From JABHIE01 sp964584805 (GTDB taxonomy: Bacteria > Planctomycetota > UBA1135), in contig CAZPAY010000012.1 in NCBI GenBank assembly GCA_964584805.1, positions 1 through 63,771 of the forward strand: DNA of 63,771 nucleotides, in the 5' to 3' direction. Below are positions 8,989 to 17,033 of this stretch, in pieces. A model generated the notes under the pieces. The model saw only the letters and a program-made list of their open reading frames with translations, did not search any database and had not been told where the DNA came from. The first letter of the stretch is position 1. Each line of letters starts with the position of its first letter. A program made the translations under genes and the position numbers.

Positions 8989-10151
8989 CGCCGTTTACGC
9001 ACCGTGGCGGAAAGTGGAAAAGTGTGTGATTCAATCCCGGAACCCTCAGGGTATGAGACGGTCATGCTACCTGGGTAGCGCCCAAAAGCGACATCCTCAT
9101 TGAGTTTGACGCGGACTACATAAGAACGACCCGCCTCCTTTTCTACGAGCGTGTGAGTCATTACCTTTGCGGCTTTGCCGTCTATATTAATGATTGGTGA
9201 GGGCACATTCACTTGCTCGGTGTTTGCCTTAATCGTAACCAATCGTTGCGGTGTTTCCCCCTCGTTAACGAGTCCAAAGCTCAAGCGCTGCTCAGGCAAA
9301 TATTGGATGGGGCCTGTAATGGTCGCACGCATTGTAATTTGCAACGGAATATCAAGAGTCGTCTCAGCGATCGCAGATTTAAACATGCGACCGGCTGGCG
9401 CGTTGCGCTCAAGGCGAAAAGTGAAGTGCCGCGTTTGGCGCTTGCCCTCTTCATCTAAAGTAGGCTCACCCTTCTCTTGGATTGTGATGCCTTCTGGGAC
9501 AGTCTTCCAACGCGTGACTTCGAATGGCTCCATGCCAATGACCTCAACCGTGATTTCCGGATCGTTATCACGCAAGTCTCCGTACATGACATCGCCAAAC
9601 AAAATGGGGTTAGGCTTCAGTTCAAAGACGGGCAGCACAAAAGTCTCAAGCTTGAGTGAATCAGGCAGATTAGAGGCCGTCCCGCGAATTTTAATCGTCG
9701 AAGCCTTTGTGCGACGGTAGCTCGCGCCATCAAAAACGGCTGAGATTTCACCTTTTGTGCCGGGAGGGATTTCGCGGCCGAGCGGCCAAATCTCACCATT
9801 TATTTTAATTTTTGCTTCAGTGCAACCGCACGATGGATCAAGAGTCGTAATGACCACAGGATCTCCTCCCTCAATGACAAAGGGGAAGCTCAATGGGTAT
9901 TTGTGTTTTTGATAGGTCTTGCCAAGGTCAACGCTTTTTGTCTCAAAAACGATATTGCTCGTAGACGACCCCGCAGCGAGGGCATCCATGGAGCCTTGGG
10001 GATCCGTGGAGTCATAACCTCGCATCACCGAGCCTTGCTCAGCGATAACGGTTGCAGACTCCTCGCTGCCAGTTGGCGCGGAGGCATCAGAGCAACCCAA
10101 AACGGCCAAGAGCAGTAAAAGTAAGGGGAATTTCAGGATTCGGTACATCAT
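8985..10151 (-). CDS. DUF1573-domain lipoprotein
   Basis: A 388-residue protein with a lipoprotein signal (MMYRILKFPLLLLLLAVLGC, lipobox VLGC, Cys20). The DUF1573 hallmark is present at about 70-110: DLG followed later by the SCGCT cysteine pair (DPSCGCTEAKI), within an immunoglobulin-like (ASH/MSP-type) beta domain. A second Ig-like repeat occupies the C-terminal half. DUF1573 proteins are exported, are common in Planctomycetes and Bacteroidetes, and have no firm function. The ATG overlaps the stop of the upstream DUF1573 gene and its own stop overlaps the PilB-like gene. This strict coupling ties it to the pilus motor, perhaps as a surface or periplasmic component of that machine (inference). 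Confidence 0.88.
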   Translation of the reverse strand: MMYRILKFPLLLLLLAVLGCSDASAPTGSEESATVIAEQGSVMRGYDSTDPQGSMDALAAGSSTSNIVFETKSVDLGKTYQKHKYPLSFPFVIEGGDPVVITTLDPSCGCTEAKIKINGEIWPLGREIPPGTKGEISAVFDGASYRRTKASTIKIRGTASNLPDSLKLETFVLPVFELKPNPILFGDVMYGDLRDNDPEITVEVIGMEPFEVTRWKTVPEGITIQEKGEPTLDEEGKRQTRHFTFRLERNAPAGRMFKSAIAETTLDIPLQITMRATITGPIQYLPEQRLSFGLVNEGETPQRLVTIKANTEQVNVPSPIINIDGKAAKVMTHTLVEKEAGRSYVVRVKLNEDVAFGRYPGSMTVSYPEGSGIESHTFPLSATVRKRR

Positions 10152-11212
10152 TTTGACGAGACAACCATACCCACCACTGGGAGTGAGCGCCGCATTTCTT
10201 GGCGTTCATCGTCGATTTGGTGATTAAGGCGGAATTCAAGCTGGCCTTTTAACGGGCCAGATGGAAAGCCAACAGGGAGAGGGTGTCGCAACAGGACTCT
10301 GTAACGGCTTCCGTCGACTAAGGTTACGCAATCTATGGTGCCTTCTTCTAGCCCTAACAAGTGAACTTCTGGCTTTTCGAGCCAACCTTCGCGCACTCCG
10401 ACATCAACAGCGGCTTCAATAGGCACACCCGCGTGAAGGGCGCCAAGCATCAAACGACTGCTAGGTTGAAACCATAGTAGACCCGTTTTCTCATAGCGAA
10501 CGGGGCAGATTACGCTGCGGTTGAGCGAGGTTTGAATCTCAACGAAATGCGTATGCACACCCTCTTCTTGGTCGGGTTCAAGAATGACGACAAAGGACTG
10601 CTCAAGCGCGAGTTCCTGGCTGGGAACACCTTCCACGCGAATGCCGACACCAGCAGCGCGAGTTTCCGTAAGGCGAAAAGGCTGCTGCCCCACCACTCGG
10701 ACTTCGTGTCGTTCTTCTTGATTTGCGTCAAAAGCACCCAAAAGAAGTTTTTCAGGCTGGAGCTGAAAGAGTTGCTTTAGCTGGGCCTGCATATGCAAGA
10801 CTTTCGGGAAGTCAAAACCGACGCCTCGCAATGTGATGCTTGCGCGTTTCTCACCACTAAAACCAGCCGTCGCGAATTTTGCGCGAACTTCTCCAGTAGA
10901 ACCTGCTGGCAAGGTTGCGGGAAGGCTTTGAAAAATGCCGTTGGCGTAGAGTTGCGGCTGGAGGCAACCACAACTTTTTTCAAGTGAGTTGATCCGGACT
11001 TCGCCGCCCTGAACATCAAAAGAAAAGGCAACATCTAAGATGACACCGCTTTGATGCTTGCCCAAATTCAACTTGGTCTCAGAAAAAACAAGGGCAGCAT
11101 CCCCCTGCTGGGGCGAGGCACCAGGAGACAAATGGGACGAATCACTCGCCGGCTCATCAGAGCAAGCAAGCAAGAATATGAATGAAAGGGCAAGGAGGAG
11201 TTGTCGTCGCAT
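10148..11212 (-). CDS. DUF1573-domain lipoprotein, first gene of the pilus-motor operon
   Basis: A 354-residue paralogue of the following gene. The start at 11212 gives a clean lipoprotein signal, MRRQLLLALSFIFLLACSDE (lipobox LLAC). A longer reading to 11278 only adds a non-signal leader, so I reject it. DUF1573 features are NLGKHQSG, INSLEKSCGCLQPQLYANG and an Ig-like fold, with a second beta-rich half (about 200-350). It is the promoter-proximal gene of a nine-gene minus-strand operon. Only 37 bases separate its start from the divergent lipoprotein gene at 11250, so promoters for both directions overlap or lie in coding DNA. The function is unknown beyond envelope localisation. Confidence 0.85.
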   Translation of the reverse strand: MRRQLLLALSFIFLLACSDEPASDSSHLSPGASPQQGDAALVFSETKLNLGKHQSGVILDVAFSFDVQGGEVRINSLEKSCGCLQPQLYANGIFQSLPATLPAGSTGEVRAKFATAGFSGEKRASITLRGVGFDFPKVLHMQAQLKQLFQLQPEKLLLGAFDANQEERHEVRVVGQQPFRLTETRAAGVGIRVEGVPSQELALEQSFVVILEPDQEEGVHTHFVEIQTSLNRSVICPVRYEKTGLLWFQPSSRLMLGALHAGVPIEAAVDVGVREGWLEKPEVHLLGLEEGTIDCVTLVDGSRYRVLLRHPLPVGFPSGPLKGQLEFRLNHQIDDERQEMRRSLPVVGMVVSSK

Positions 11213-11249
11213 CTCGGGGAGCCCAATATAAAGGAGAGGTCGCCCTCCC

Positions 11250-11873
11250 ATGCTCTCCTTCATGCTGTCTCCCCGCACTTTTCACGCTTCTCTTTTCGCC
11301 ATATGCATGGCGATGCTCATCCCGGCATGCGCTAGCCCACCGACTTCCGTTCAACTTTTGGCAGAGCACCCCGACTTCAAGACACCCGAAACTGCCGGTC
11401 GTAGTTTTTTGGCCGCTCTGAGTTGCAACAACTCGCGCACCGAATACATTTGCATGGCAGAAGGGCTTAAAAGCAGATACGGTGCGACTTACGACAAATG
11501 GCTTGTCGCGCGAAAAGAGTTGCTCGCTGAATTAGGCAGTGCAGTTGGGCAAGCGCACCGCCTTGAGCCACTCTCGACGCAGGCCGATGCCGAGGGCGTT
11601 TGGGTTATTTGGGGGTACGGCCCCCATGAATTGGGGTTGTTAATGACATCACAAGATTTCTGGGATTTGGAAATTTCAAATGGCGAGAAATGGGGCTCAT
11701 TTCTAACCCAACCTATAAGCGAAACCGTTTCCGTGAATAACCGTGAACTTACAATCAAGTTAGCGGACCCACTTTTGCGTGGATTTCCACCACAGGCCGA
11801 TGTTTCTCGGTTTATTATCGAGACGGAGTGGAAGGTTCTTGACATCCTCCCCGCTGAGCGCATTTCGCGCTAA
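11250..11873 (+). CDS. Small hypothetical lipoprotein
   Basis: A 207-residue protein with a lipoprotein signal peptide ending in the lipobox IPAC (MLIPACASPPTS, Cys about 27). An AAGGAG ribosome site lies at 11231-11236, a rather long 13 bases before this ATG. A second ATG at 11262 (MLSPRTF) is an alternative start. The mature part is mixed alpha/beta with WVIWGYGPHELG and a C-terminal FIIETEWKVLDILP. I recognise no family. It is divergent from the pilus-motor operon and 43 bases upstream of ppdK on the same strand, so it may share a transcript with ppdK. It could be an accessory lipoprotein, but there is no functional evidence. Confidence 0.75.
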   Translation: MLSFMLSPRTFHASLFAICMAMLIPACASPPTSVQLLAEHPDFKTPETAGRSFLAALSCNNSRTEYICMAEGLKSRYGATYDKWLVARKELLAELGSAVGQAHRLEPLSTQADAEGVWVIWGYGPHELGLLMTSQDFWDLEISNGEKWGSFLTQPISETVSVNNRELTIKLADPLLRGFPPQADVSRFIIETEWKVLDILPAERISR

Positions 11874-11916
11874 CCCCACCCATTCGCCGCCATCCAGCAT
11901 TGCCTGACTCGACCTC

Positions 11917-14700
11917 ATGACCCCCCCGAAAAAACGCACTTCTAAGTTTCTAGAAACCTTTCACAGCCTACCTCGTCGCGCCAAGCCTCATTATGTCAGC
12001 ACCTTCGGCCAAGGGATGGCCCCCGGCTGGACCGACAACAAAGTGCTCTTAGGCGGCAAAGGTTCCGGCCTTGCTTTGATGAGCCAGCTTGGGTTGCCTG
12101 TGCCTCCTGGGTTCACCATCACGACCGATGCCTGTGTGCATTTCTTGAAGACGGGCAAATTCCCAGCGGGCATGGATCAAGAGATTGATCAAGCGCTGAG
12201 TATGCTTGAACGAGCACTGGATCGTAATTTTGGTGATGCAGAAGCGCCATTGTTGGTTTCGGTGCGCTCTGGCGCACAGATATCCATGCCCGGCATGATG
12301 GATACGGTTTTGAATTTAGGTTTAAACGACAAGACCGTAAACGGCCTTGCGCAAGCGACCGACAACATGCGGTTTGCTCTCGATTCACGCCGACGGTTTA
12401 CAGCCATGTTTGGCGACGTCGTTTTGGGGATTTCAGATGAGCATGGCTGCCCATTCGATGCCATCCTGAGCAAGCATAAAGCAAAAGCGGGCGTTGAGGT
12501 TGACAGTGAGCTTGATGAAAAAACACTTGAGGCCGTCATCAAGGATTATCGCGCACTCGTCAAAAAGAAAACGAAAAAGGCTTTCCCGGATGACCCGCGC
12601 AAGCAATTGTGGGCGTCGATTCGATCCGTGTTTGAGTCATGGAATAATGACCGCGCAAGAGTTTATCGCTCAATGAACCAAATCCCTGATGAATGGGGCA
12701 CGGCCGTAACCGTACAGGCGATGGTCTTTGGTAATCGCGGTAAAAACTCGGGTACGGGTGTTGCCTTTACGCGAAATCCGTCCACCGGCACAAAGGAGTT
12801 TTACGGTGAGTTTTTGATTGATGCACAAGGTGAAGATGTCGTTGCAGGCATTCGCACCCCGTTGCCGATTGCAAAAATGAAGCGCAAGATGCCCGAAGTC
12901 TATGCTCAACTCCTCGAAGTACGCGATGTGCTCGAAGAACGCTTCGGCGACATGCAGGATCTTGAGTTCACGATTGAAGACGGTAAATTATTCTTACTGC
13001 AGACGCGGCTCGGCAAACGCACGGGAGCAGCGGCCGTGCGCATCGCAACCGACCTTGTTGCCGAAAAGAAAATCTCCGAACAAGAGGCGCTCCTGCGCGT
13101 TGACCCAGAAAGCATTACTCAATTGCTCTCACCGGTCTTCAAAGGCTCGGGCAAAAAACAAGCTATCGCAAATGGCCTCTTGCTCGCAAAGGGCTTAAAT
13201 GCGGGTCCAGGTGCCGCCACAGGCGTTTTAGCGTTCTCTGCAGATGAGGCTGTCAAACGCGCCAAATCCAGCAAAGCCCCCGTCATTTTAGCGCGAGTGG
13301 AAACATCGCCTGATGACATCCGTGGCATGAAGGCTTCCGTAGGCATCCTGACCCAACACGGCGGGATGACCTCCCACGCGGCTTTGGTTGCTCGGCAAAT
13401 GGGCAAGGTGTGCGTTGCGGGTTGCGGCAACCTCGACATTGACTCTCGCTCTGGATGCTTGACCTCTCCCGATGGCCGTGTATTCAAGGCGGGCGATTGG
13501 ATTTCACTCGACGGCACGACCGGCGAGGTCATAGCCGGCAAAATTGACACCCGCCGATCCGATGTCTTGCGCTCTTTGTTGGGTAAGAAAAAGCCAAGCA
13601 AAGATGGCGACGATGTGCGCTTCCGCCGCCTCATGAAGTGGGCGGACAACATCCGCCGCATGAATGTACGCGCCAACGCCGACCAAGCCGACCAAGCTGA
13701 AATGGCCATCGCACTGGGTGCCGAGGGCATTGGCCTTTGTCGTACCGAGCACATGTTCTTTGGCGAGCGCAAACTCAAAGCCATGCAACAGATGATTCTG
13801 GCCAAAGGTCCGGCCGAGCGTGCCAACGCATTAAAAGTTGTCTTACCTTTGCAACGAAAAGACTTCTACGGGCTTCTAAAAGCAATGGGTTCACGACCTG
13901 TGACCGTCCGCACGCTTGATCCGCCTTTGCATGAGTTCTTGCCGCAAGACGAAAAAGGTATGAAAGGTTTGGCAAAGAAATTCGATATGCCACTCAAAGA
14001 AATCCGCAAGCGGATTGAGCAGCTGCATGAGTCCAACCCGATGTTGGGTTTCCGTGGCTGTCGCTTAACTTTTGTCGTGCCTGAAATTCTCGATGTGCAA
14101 ATACGGGCGCTTCTTGAAGCCGCGACGCAGCTGCGTAAAGAGGGTGTAAAAGTTTGCCCTGAAATCATGATTCCTCTTGTAGGCGCCCGCGCTGAGCTAG
14201 CCATTCACGAAAAGCGTGTGCGTGCGATTGCCGAAGACATCCGCAAACGAACCAAGGTAAAAGTCCCCTACCTGGTTGGCACGATGATTGAGATTCCTCG
14301 TGCAGCTCTTACGGCCGATCAAATTGCGGAAAATGCCGAGTTCTTTTCATTCGGCACCAATGACCTCACCCAGATGACTCTTGGGATGTCGCGCGATGAC
14401 TCGTCTATCTTCTTGCCGAAGTATGTTGAGAATCGTTTCTACGACATCAACCCATTTGAGTCGATTGACCAAGACGGTGTAGGCACACTCATGGAATGGG
14501 CCGTATACCAAGGCCGCGAAACTCGGCCCGATCTCAAAATTGGCATTTGCGGTGAACATGGTGGTGAGCCTCGCTCAGTGGAATTCTGCCACGCCCTGGG
14601 GCTTGACTATGTCTCGTGTAGCCCGTTCCGCATCCCGATTGCTCGCCTCGCCGCAGCTCAGGCGACGGTACGGGGATTGGTAAAACCGGACCAGCTCTAA
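11917..14700 (+). CDS. ppdK: Pyruvate, phosphate dikinase
   Basis: A 927-residue cytosolic enzyme, slightly longer than the usual 875-900, that interconverts pyruvate + ATP + Pi with PEP + AMP + PPi. The N-terminal ATP-grasp domain includes LLGGKGSGLALMSQLGLPVP and VSVRSGAQISMPGMMDTVLN. The central swivelling domain has the phosphohistidine motif GGMTSHAALVARQ (His487). The C-terminal TIM barrel has LCRTEHMFF, TMIEIPRAAL, FSFGTNDLTQMTLGMSRDD and the catalytic Cys in GICGEHGGEP (Cys878). All key residues are present, so it should be active. The enzyme supports gluconeogenesis or PPi-dependent glycolysis. It ends 20 bases from the convergent thioredoxin-like gene. Confidence 0.97.
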   Translation: MTPPKKRTSKFLETFHSLPRRAKPHYVSTFGQGMAPGWTDNKVLLGGKGSGLALMSQLGLPVPPGFTITTDACVHFLKTGKFPAGMDQEIDQALSMLERALDRNFGDAEAPLLVSVRSGAQISMPGMMDTVLNLGLNDKTVNGLAQATDNMRFALDSRRRFTAMFGDVVLGISDEHGCPFDAILSKHKAKAGVEVDSELDEKTLEAVIKDYRALVKKKTKKAFPDDPRKQLWASIRSVFESWNNDRARVYRSMNQIPDEWGTAVTVQAMVFGNRGKNSGTGVAFTRNPSTGTKEFYGEFLIDAQGEDVVAGIRTPLPIAKMKRKMPEVYAQLLEVRDVLEERFGDMQDLEFTIEDGKLFLLQTRLGKRTGAAAVRIATDLVAEKKISEQEALLRVDPESITQLLSPVFKGSGKKQAIANGLLLAKGLNAGPGAATGVLAFSADEAVKRAKSSKAPVILARVETSPDDIRGMKASVGILTQHGGMTSHAALVARQMGKVCVAGCGNLDIDSRSGCLTSPDGRVFKAGDWISLDGTTGEVIAGKIDTRRSDVLRSLLGKKKPSKDGDDVRFRRLMKWADNIRRMNVRANADQADQAEMAIALGAEGIGLCRTEHMFFGERKLKAMQQMILAKGPAERANALKVVLPLQRKDFYGLLKAMGSRPVTVRTLDPPLHEFLPQDEKGMKGLAKKFDMPLKEIRKRIEQLHESNPMLGFRGCRLTFVVPEILDVQIRALLEAATQLRKEGVKVCPEIMIPLVGARAELAIHEKRVRAIAEDIRKRTKVKVPYLVGTMIEIPRAALTADQIAENAEFFSFGTNDLTQMTLGMSRDDSSIFLPKYVENRFYDINPFESIDQDGVGTLMEWAVYQGRETRPDLKIGICGEHGGEPRSVEFCHALGLDYVSCSPFRIPIARLAAAQATVRGLVKPDQL

Positions 14701-14720
14701 TGTCGAGCTGAATAGGCCTT

Positions 14721-15248
14721 TTATGAATCGAGCAAGCCTCGCGCTTGCTCGACCCAGCCGGCGCCACTCGGGCGACCTTGCCAAACAATTTTGCCTTCTT
14801 TATCCAAGAGCAAGGAAAACGGTACATACGGGATGCCGTAATCACCACCCGACCACGACTCTGCCCCGACGGCATAGTTGACACCCATCGAGTCAGCAAA
14901 CTGTGCAACGGTCGCACGGTCTTCACTCGACATCGACAAGATCACCAGCCCTTTCGGGCCTAATTCGTTTTGCACCTCAACGAGATGCGGCACAACCTTG
15001 CGGCAAGGGCCTCAGGTCGATGACCAAAATTCAAGAAAGACAACGCGCCCTCGCAAATCAGCGAGTGATGACGCAATCGGTGGGCGCACCCATGAGCCAA
15101 CGCGCAATTCCGGAGCCGTCTGCCCCACCGTAAAATCGGATGCGCCAAAAAAGAAACCATAGAGCATCCAGAGCACAAAAGCCCAGAGTGCAAAATCAAG
15201 CCAGCGCCGCTTCGGGCGTGCTTGGGGTACCGGCGCCGAATCAGGCAA
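14721..15248 (-). CDS. TlpA/ResA-like thiol-disulfide oxidoreductase, probable selenoprotein (UGPC active site)
   Basis: The frame runs across one in-frame TGA at 15014-15012. Upstream: a Pro/Arg-rich leader, one membrane anchor (LDFALWAFVLWMLYGFFFG) and a TlpA-type entry (VGQTAPELRVG, GRVVFLEFWSST). Directly after the TGA comes GPCRKVVPHLVEVQ and a normal thioredoxin-fold C terminus with the cis-Pro region GIPYVPFSLLLDKEGKIVW. Aligned to the family pattern FWATWCGPC, the TGA falls exactly on the first catalytic Cys, giving FWSSTUGPC (Sec79, Cys82; 175 residues). A SECIS-like hairpin follows. The start is uncertain: TTG at 15248, five bases after the upstream stop, is preferred; TTG at 15311 or a later ATG are possible. 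It would be membrane-anchored and face the periplasm. The alternative is a nonsense mutation or sequencing error. Confidence 0.72.
14972..14988 (-). promoter_or_regulatory. Candidate bacterial SECIS hairpin
   Basis: On the minus strand, GCATCTC-GTT-GAGGTGC forms a 7-bp stem with one G-U pair and a three-base loop beginning with G. Thirty bases separate the UGA from the loop G. Bacterial SECIS elements lie just downstream of the UGA, inside the coding sequence, with a small apical loop carrying a G in its first two positions. That matches what is seen here. A second small hairpin (CCTTG-CCG-CAAGG, 15008-14996) lies too close to the UGA to serve. The assignment rests on geometry alone. Confidence 0.5.
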
Positions 15249-15253
15249 TGGAA

Positions 15254-16144
15254 CTAACCCGTGACTTGAGCCAGGAAGTCTTGTGAGCCGGCATAAGCAG
15301 TATCGGGGCAAGAAGCTGTAACAACGGACCAGTCAAGCGCATCGCCCATAACATCGGTCATGCCCTCAGCGTCAAGTGCCTCTTTCACGCGCTCGCCAAA
15401 GACACGGGTGCCTTCCGGACCTGTGTGCGGCAGCAAAGCCATGTATGTATTGTGCCCATGGTGAGCCACAACATCGACATCGCGTGTATCGAGGAGAATT
15501 ACGCTAGCGACTTCAAGCAAGACATCATCGTTGGCTTCGCCGTCAAAAGTGATTCGAACCAAACCCAGAGGTGAGCGAAATCGCATCGAGCGTTTAAATT
15601 CTTCATCAAGGCGATGATCCCAGAACTGAGCAGAAAATAGCCCCGTAACGGAGTCGGTCACGCTTGCCAAAAAGCCCTCGCGTGGGGTGCCGTCATCAGC
15701 ACTCAATCGACCACCGAGTGAAGCCCCCAAATCGGCAGCATCAGCAGCATCGGGCAACTCAGGTTTAACATTGCGGGGTGTGCCAAAAGGTGAGCCCAAA
15801 CGCTCGGTAAAGCCTGCCACATCAAGCGGCAATGAAACGGCACCCTGAGCACCAACAAAGCGCGCAAGGCCATCAGCGTCTTCGGCAGAACCGCAAGTAC
15901 CTAAGAACAGCAAAGCGCGGTTATCGCGCAGAAAACCAAGCGCCCACTCATGGATGCTCATGTCACCCGCAAAATCTGGGTCGGCCAAAACCAAGCCGTC
16001 CACGCCGCCTGTGGCAGCCAAAGCTTCGAGGCTCTCCACAACCGCAATCGACGCCAATGCGTCACCCGCCGCCTCAGCAGCGGCACGAGCGGAATCAACA
16101 AAAGCAGAATCTGCAGAGAGAATGGTGAAGGGGCGTGCGGGCAT
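15254..16144 (-). CDS. Degenerate GGDEF-domain protein with receiver-like N-terminal region
   Basis: A 296-residue protein starting MPARPFTILSADSAF; the ATG at 16144 sits 4 bases after the yebC stop. The N-terminal about 115 residues look like a receiver fold (FTILSADSAF, VDGLVLADPDF), although not all phosphorylation residues are clear. After an Ala/Asp-rich linker, the C-terminal half aligns with GGDEF cyclases: SVTGLFSAQFWDHRLDEEFK, PLGLVRITFDGE, VLLEVASVIL. At the signature the sequence reads VVAHHGHNTYMALLP where an active enzyme has 'RYGGDEF'. It therefore should not make c-di-GMP and is more likely a sensor or scaffold (inference). It lies between yebC and the probable selenoprotein gene with gaps of 4 and 5 bases. 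I call the GGDEF relation with moderate confidence. Confidence 0.7.
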   Translation of the reverse strand: MPARPFTILSADSAFVDSARAAAEAAGDALASIAVVESLEALAATGGVDGLVLADPDFAGDMSIHEWALGFLRDNRALLFLGTCGSAEDADGLARFVGAQGAVSLPLDVAGFTERLGSPFGTPRNVKPELPDAADAADLGASLGGRLSADDGTPREGFLASVTDSVTGLFSAQFWDHRLDEEFKRSMRFRSPLGLVRITFDGEANDDVLLEVASVILLDTRDVDVVAHHGHNTYMALLPHTGPEGTRVFGERVKEALDAEGMTDVMGDALDWSVVTASCPDTAYAGSQDFLAQVTG

Positions 16145-16148
16145 GAAT

Positions 16149-16877
16149 CTATTCTGTGAAATCGGCGTTGTGGTGAACAGCCTGAACATCGTCATCGTCT
16201 TCGATGGCGTCAAGCAAGGTCTGCAATTTGACGGTTGTCTCAGCGTCAACCGTAATTTCATTTTCAGGGACGTAACGAATCGATGCCTCGACCATTTCCC
16301 AACCTTTGGCGTCGAAGGCCTCTTTCAGAGGGATGAACATGCCAGGCTCGGCCTCGACCACGAAAATGGCTTCTTCTTCGGTGCTGACATCATCGGCACC
16401 GGCCTCGAGGGCGACTTCCATGACTTCGTCTTCATCGAGCTCACCTCGCAGAATCGCGAAGGTCGACTTGCGCTCAAACATATAAGCAACCGAACCGGCG
16501 TTGCCCATGTTGCCGCCTTTTTTCACCATAATTTGACGCAGATTGCCGATGGTGCGGTTGCGGTTATCGGTAAGCGTCTCAATCATGATGGCGACGCCGC
16601 CTTGACCGTATGCCTCGTAGAGCACATCTTCTGGCTGAGGACCCTCAAGCTCGCCGGCACCTTTTTTGATTGCGCGGTCAATCGAATCGTTGGGCATGTT
16701 GTCGGCCTTGGCTCGCTCAATGGCGTAACGCAAAGGTAAATTCATGGCAATATCTGAGCCGCCCTGACGCGCGGCTGACATGATGAGCTTTGCCCATTTC
16801 GAAAAGATCTTCCCGCGCTTAGCATCCATTTTGGATTTTGTGCGCTGGATGTTTGCCCAATGTGAGTGTCCTGCCAT
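16149..16877 (-). CDS. yebC: YebC/PmpR-family (DUF28) protein
   Basis: A 242-residue protein of standard family length. It has the invariant N terminus MAGHSHWANIQRTKSKMDAK, then KIFSKWAKLI, LRYAIERAKADNMPNDSIDR, YEAYGQGGVAI, TDNRNRTIGNLR, and GGNMGNAGSVAYMFERKSTF. YebC proteins were annotated as transcription regulators and are now also linked to relief of ribosome stalling at proline stretches. They are cytosolic. It is the first gene of a three-gene minus-strand unit (yebC, degenerate GGDEF, probable selenoprotein) and lies downstream of rplM-rpsI, separated from it by a terminator hairpin. Confidence 0.95.
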   Translation of the reverse strand: MAGHSHWANIQRTKSKMDAKRGKIFSKWAKLIMSAARQGGSDIAMNLPLRYAIERAKADNMPNDSIDRAIKKGAGELEGPQPEDVLYEAYGQGGVAIMIETLTDNRNRTIGNLRQIMVKKGGNMGNAGSVAYMFERKSTFAILRGELDEDEVMEVALEAGADDVSTEEEAIFVVEAEPGMFIPLKEAFDAKGWEMVEASIRYVPENEITVDAETTVKLQTLLDAIEDDDDVQAVHHNADFTE

Positions 16878-16984
16878 GATTTGTACTTTTTAGGATACCG
16901 CCTGCGGGCCCAATGCCCAAACTCTATGCGATGAATCTATGCGGTGAAGGGAGTCGACAAAAGCGATTGCCGTGTAAATGAAAG

Positions 16985-17010
16985 GAGACCGTCGCAAAAA
17001 CGACGGTCTC
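16985..17010 (-). terminator. Terminator hairpin after rplM-rpsI
   Basis: Perfect 10-bp inverted repeat GAGACCGTCG / CGACGGTCTC with a 6-base loop, starting 23 bases past the rpsI stop. In the minus direction it is followed by a moderately T-rich stretch (CTTTCATTTAC). It separates the ribosomal operon from yebC. Confidence 0.65.
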
Positions 17011-17033
17011 GCTCGAAGCTTGGGCTCGAAGGC

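Noticed and set aside
14721..15311. Treating the thioredoxin-like gene as two separate genes or a pseudogene
   Set aside because: The halves are in the same frame, each is intact, and the only break is TGA at the exact active-site Cys. A single UGA-recoded gene explains this better, though sequence error remains possible.
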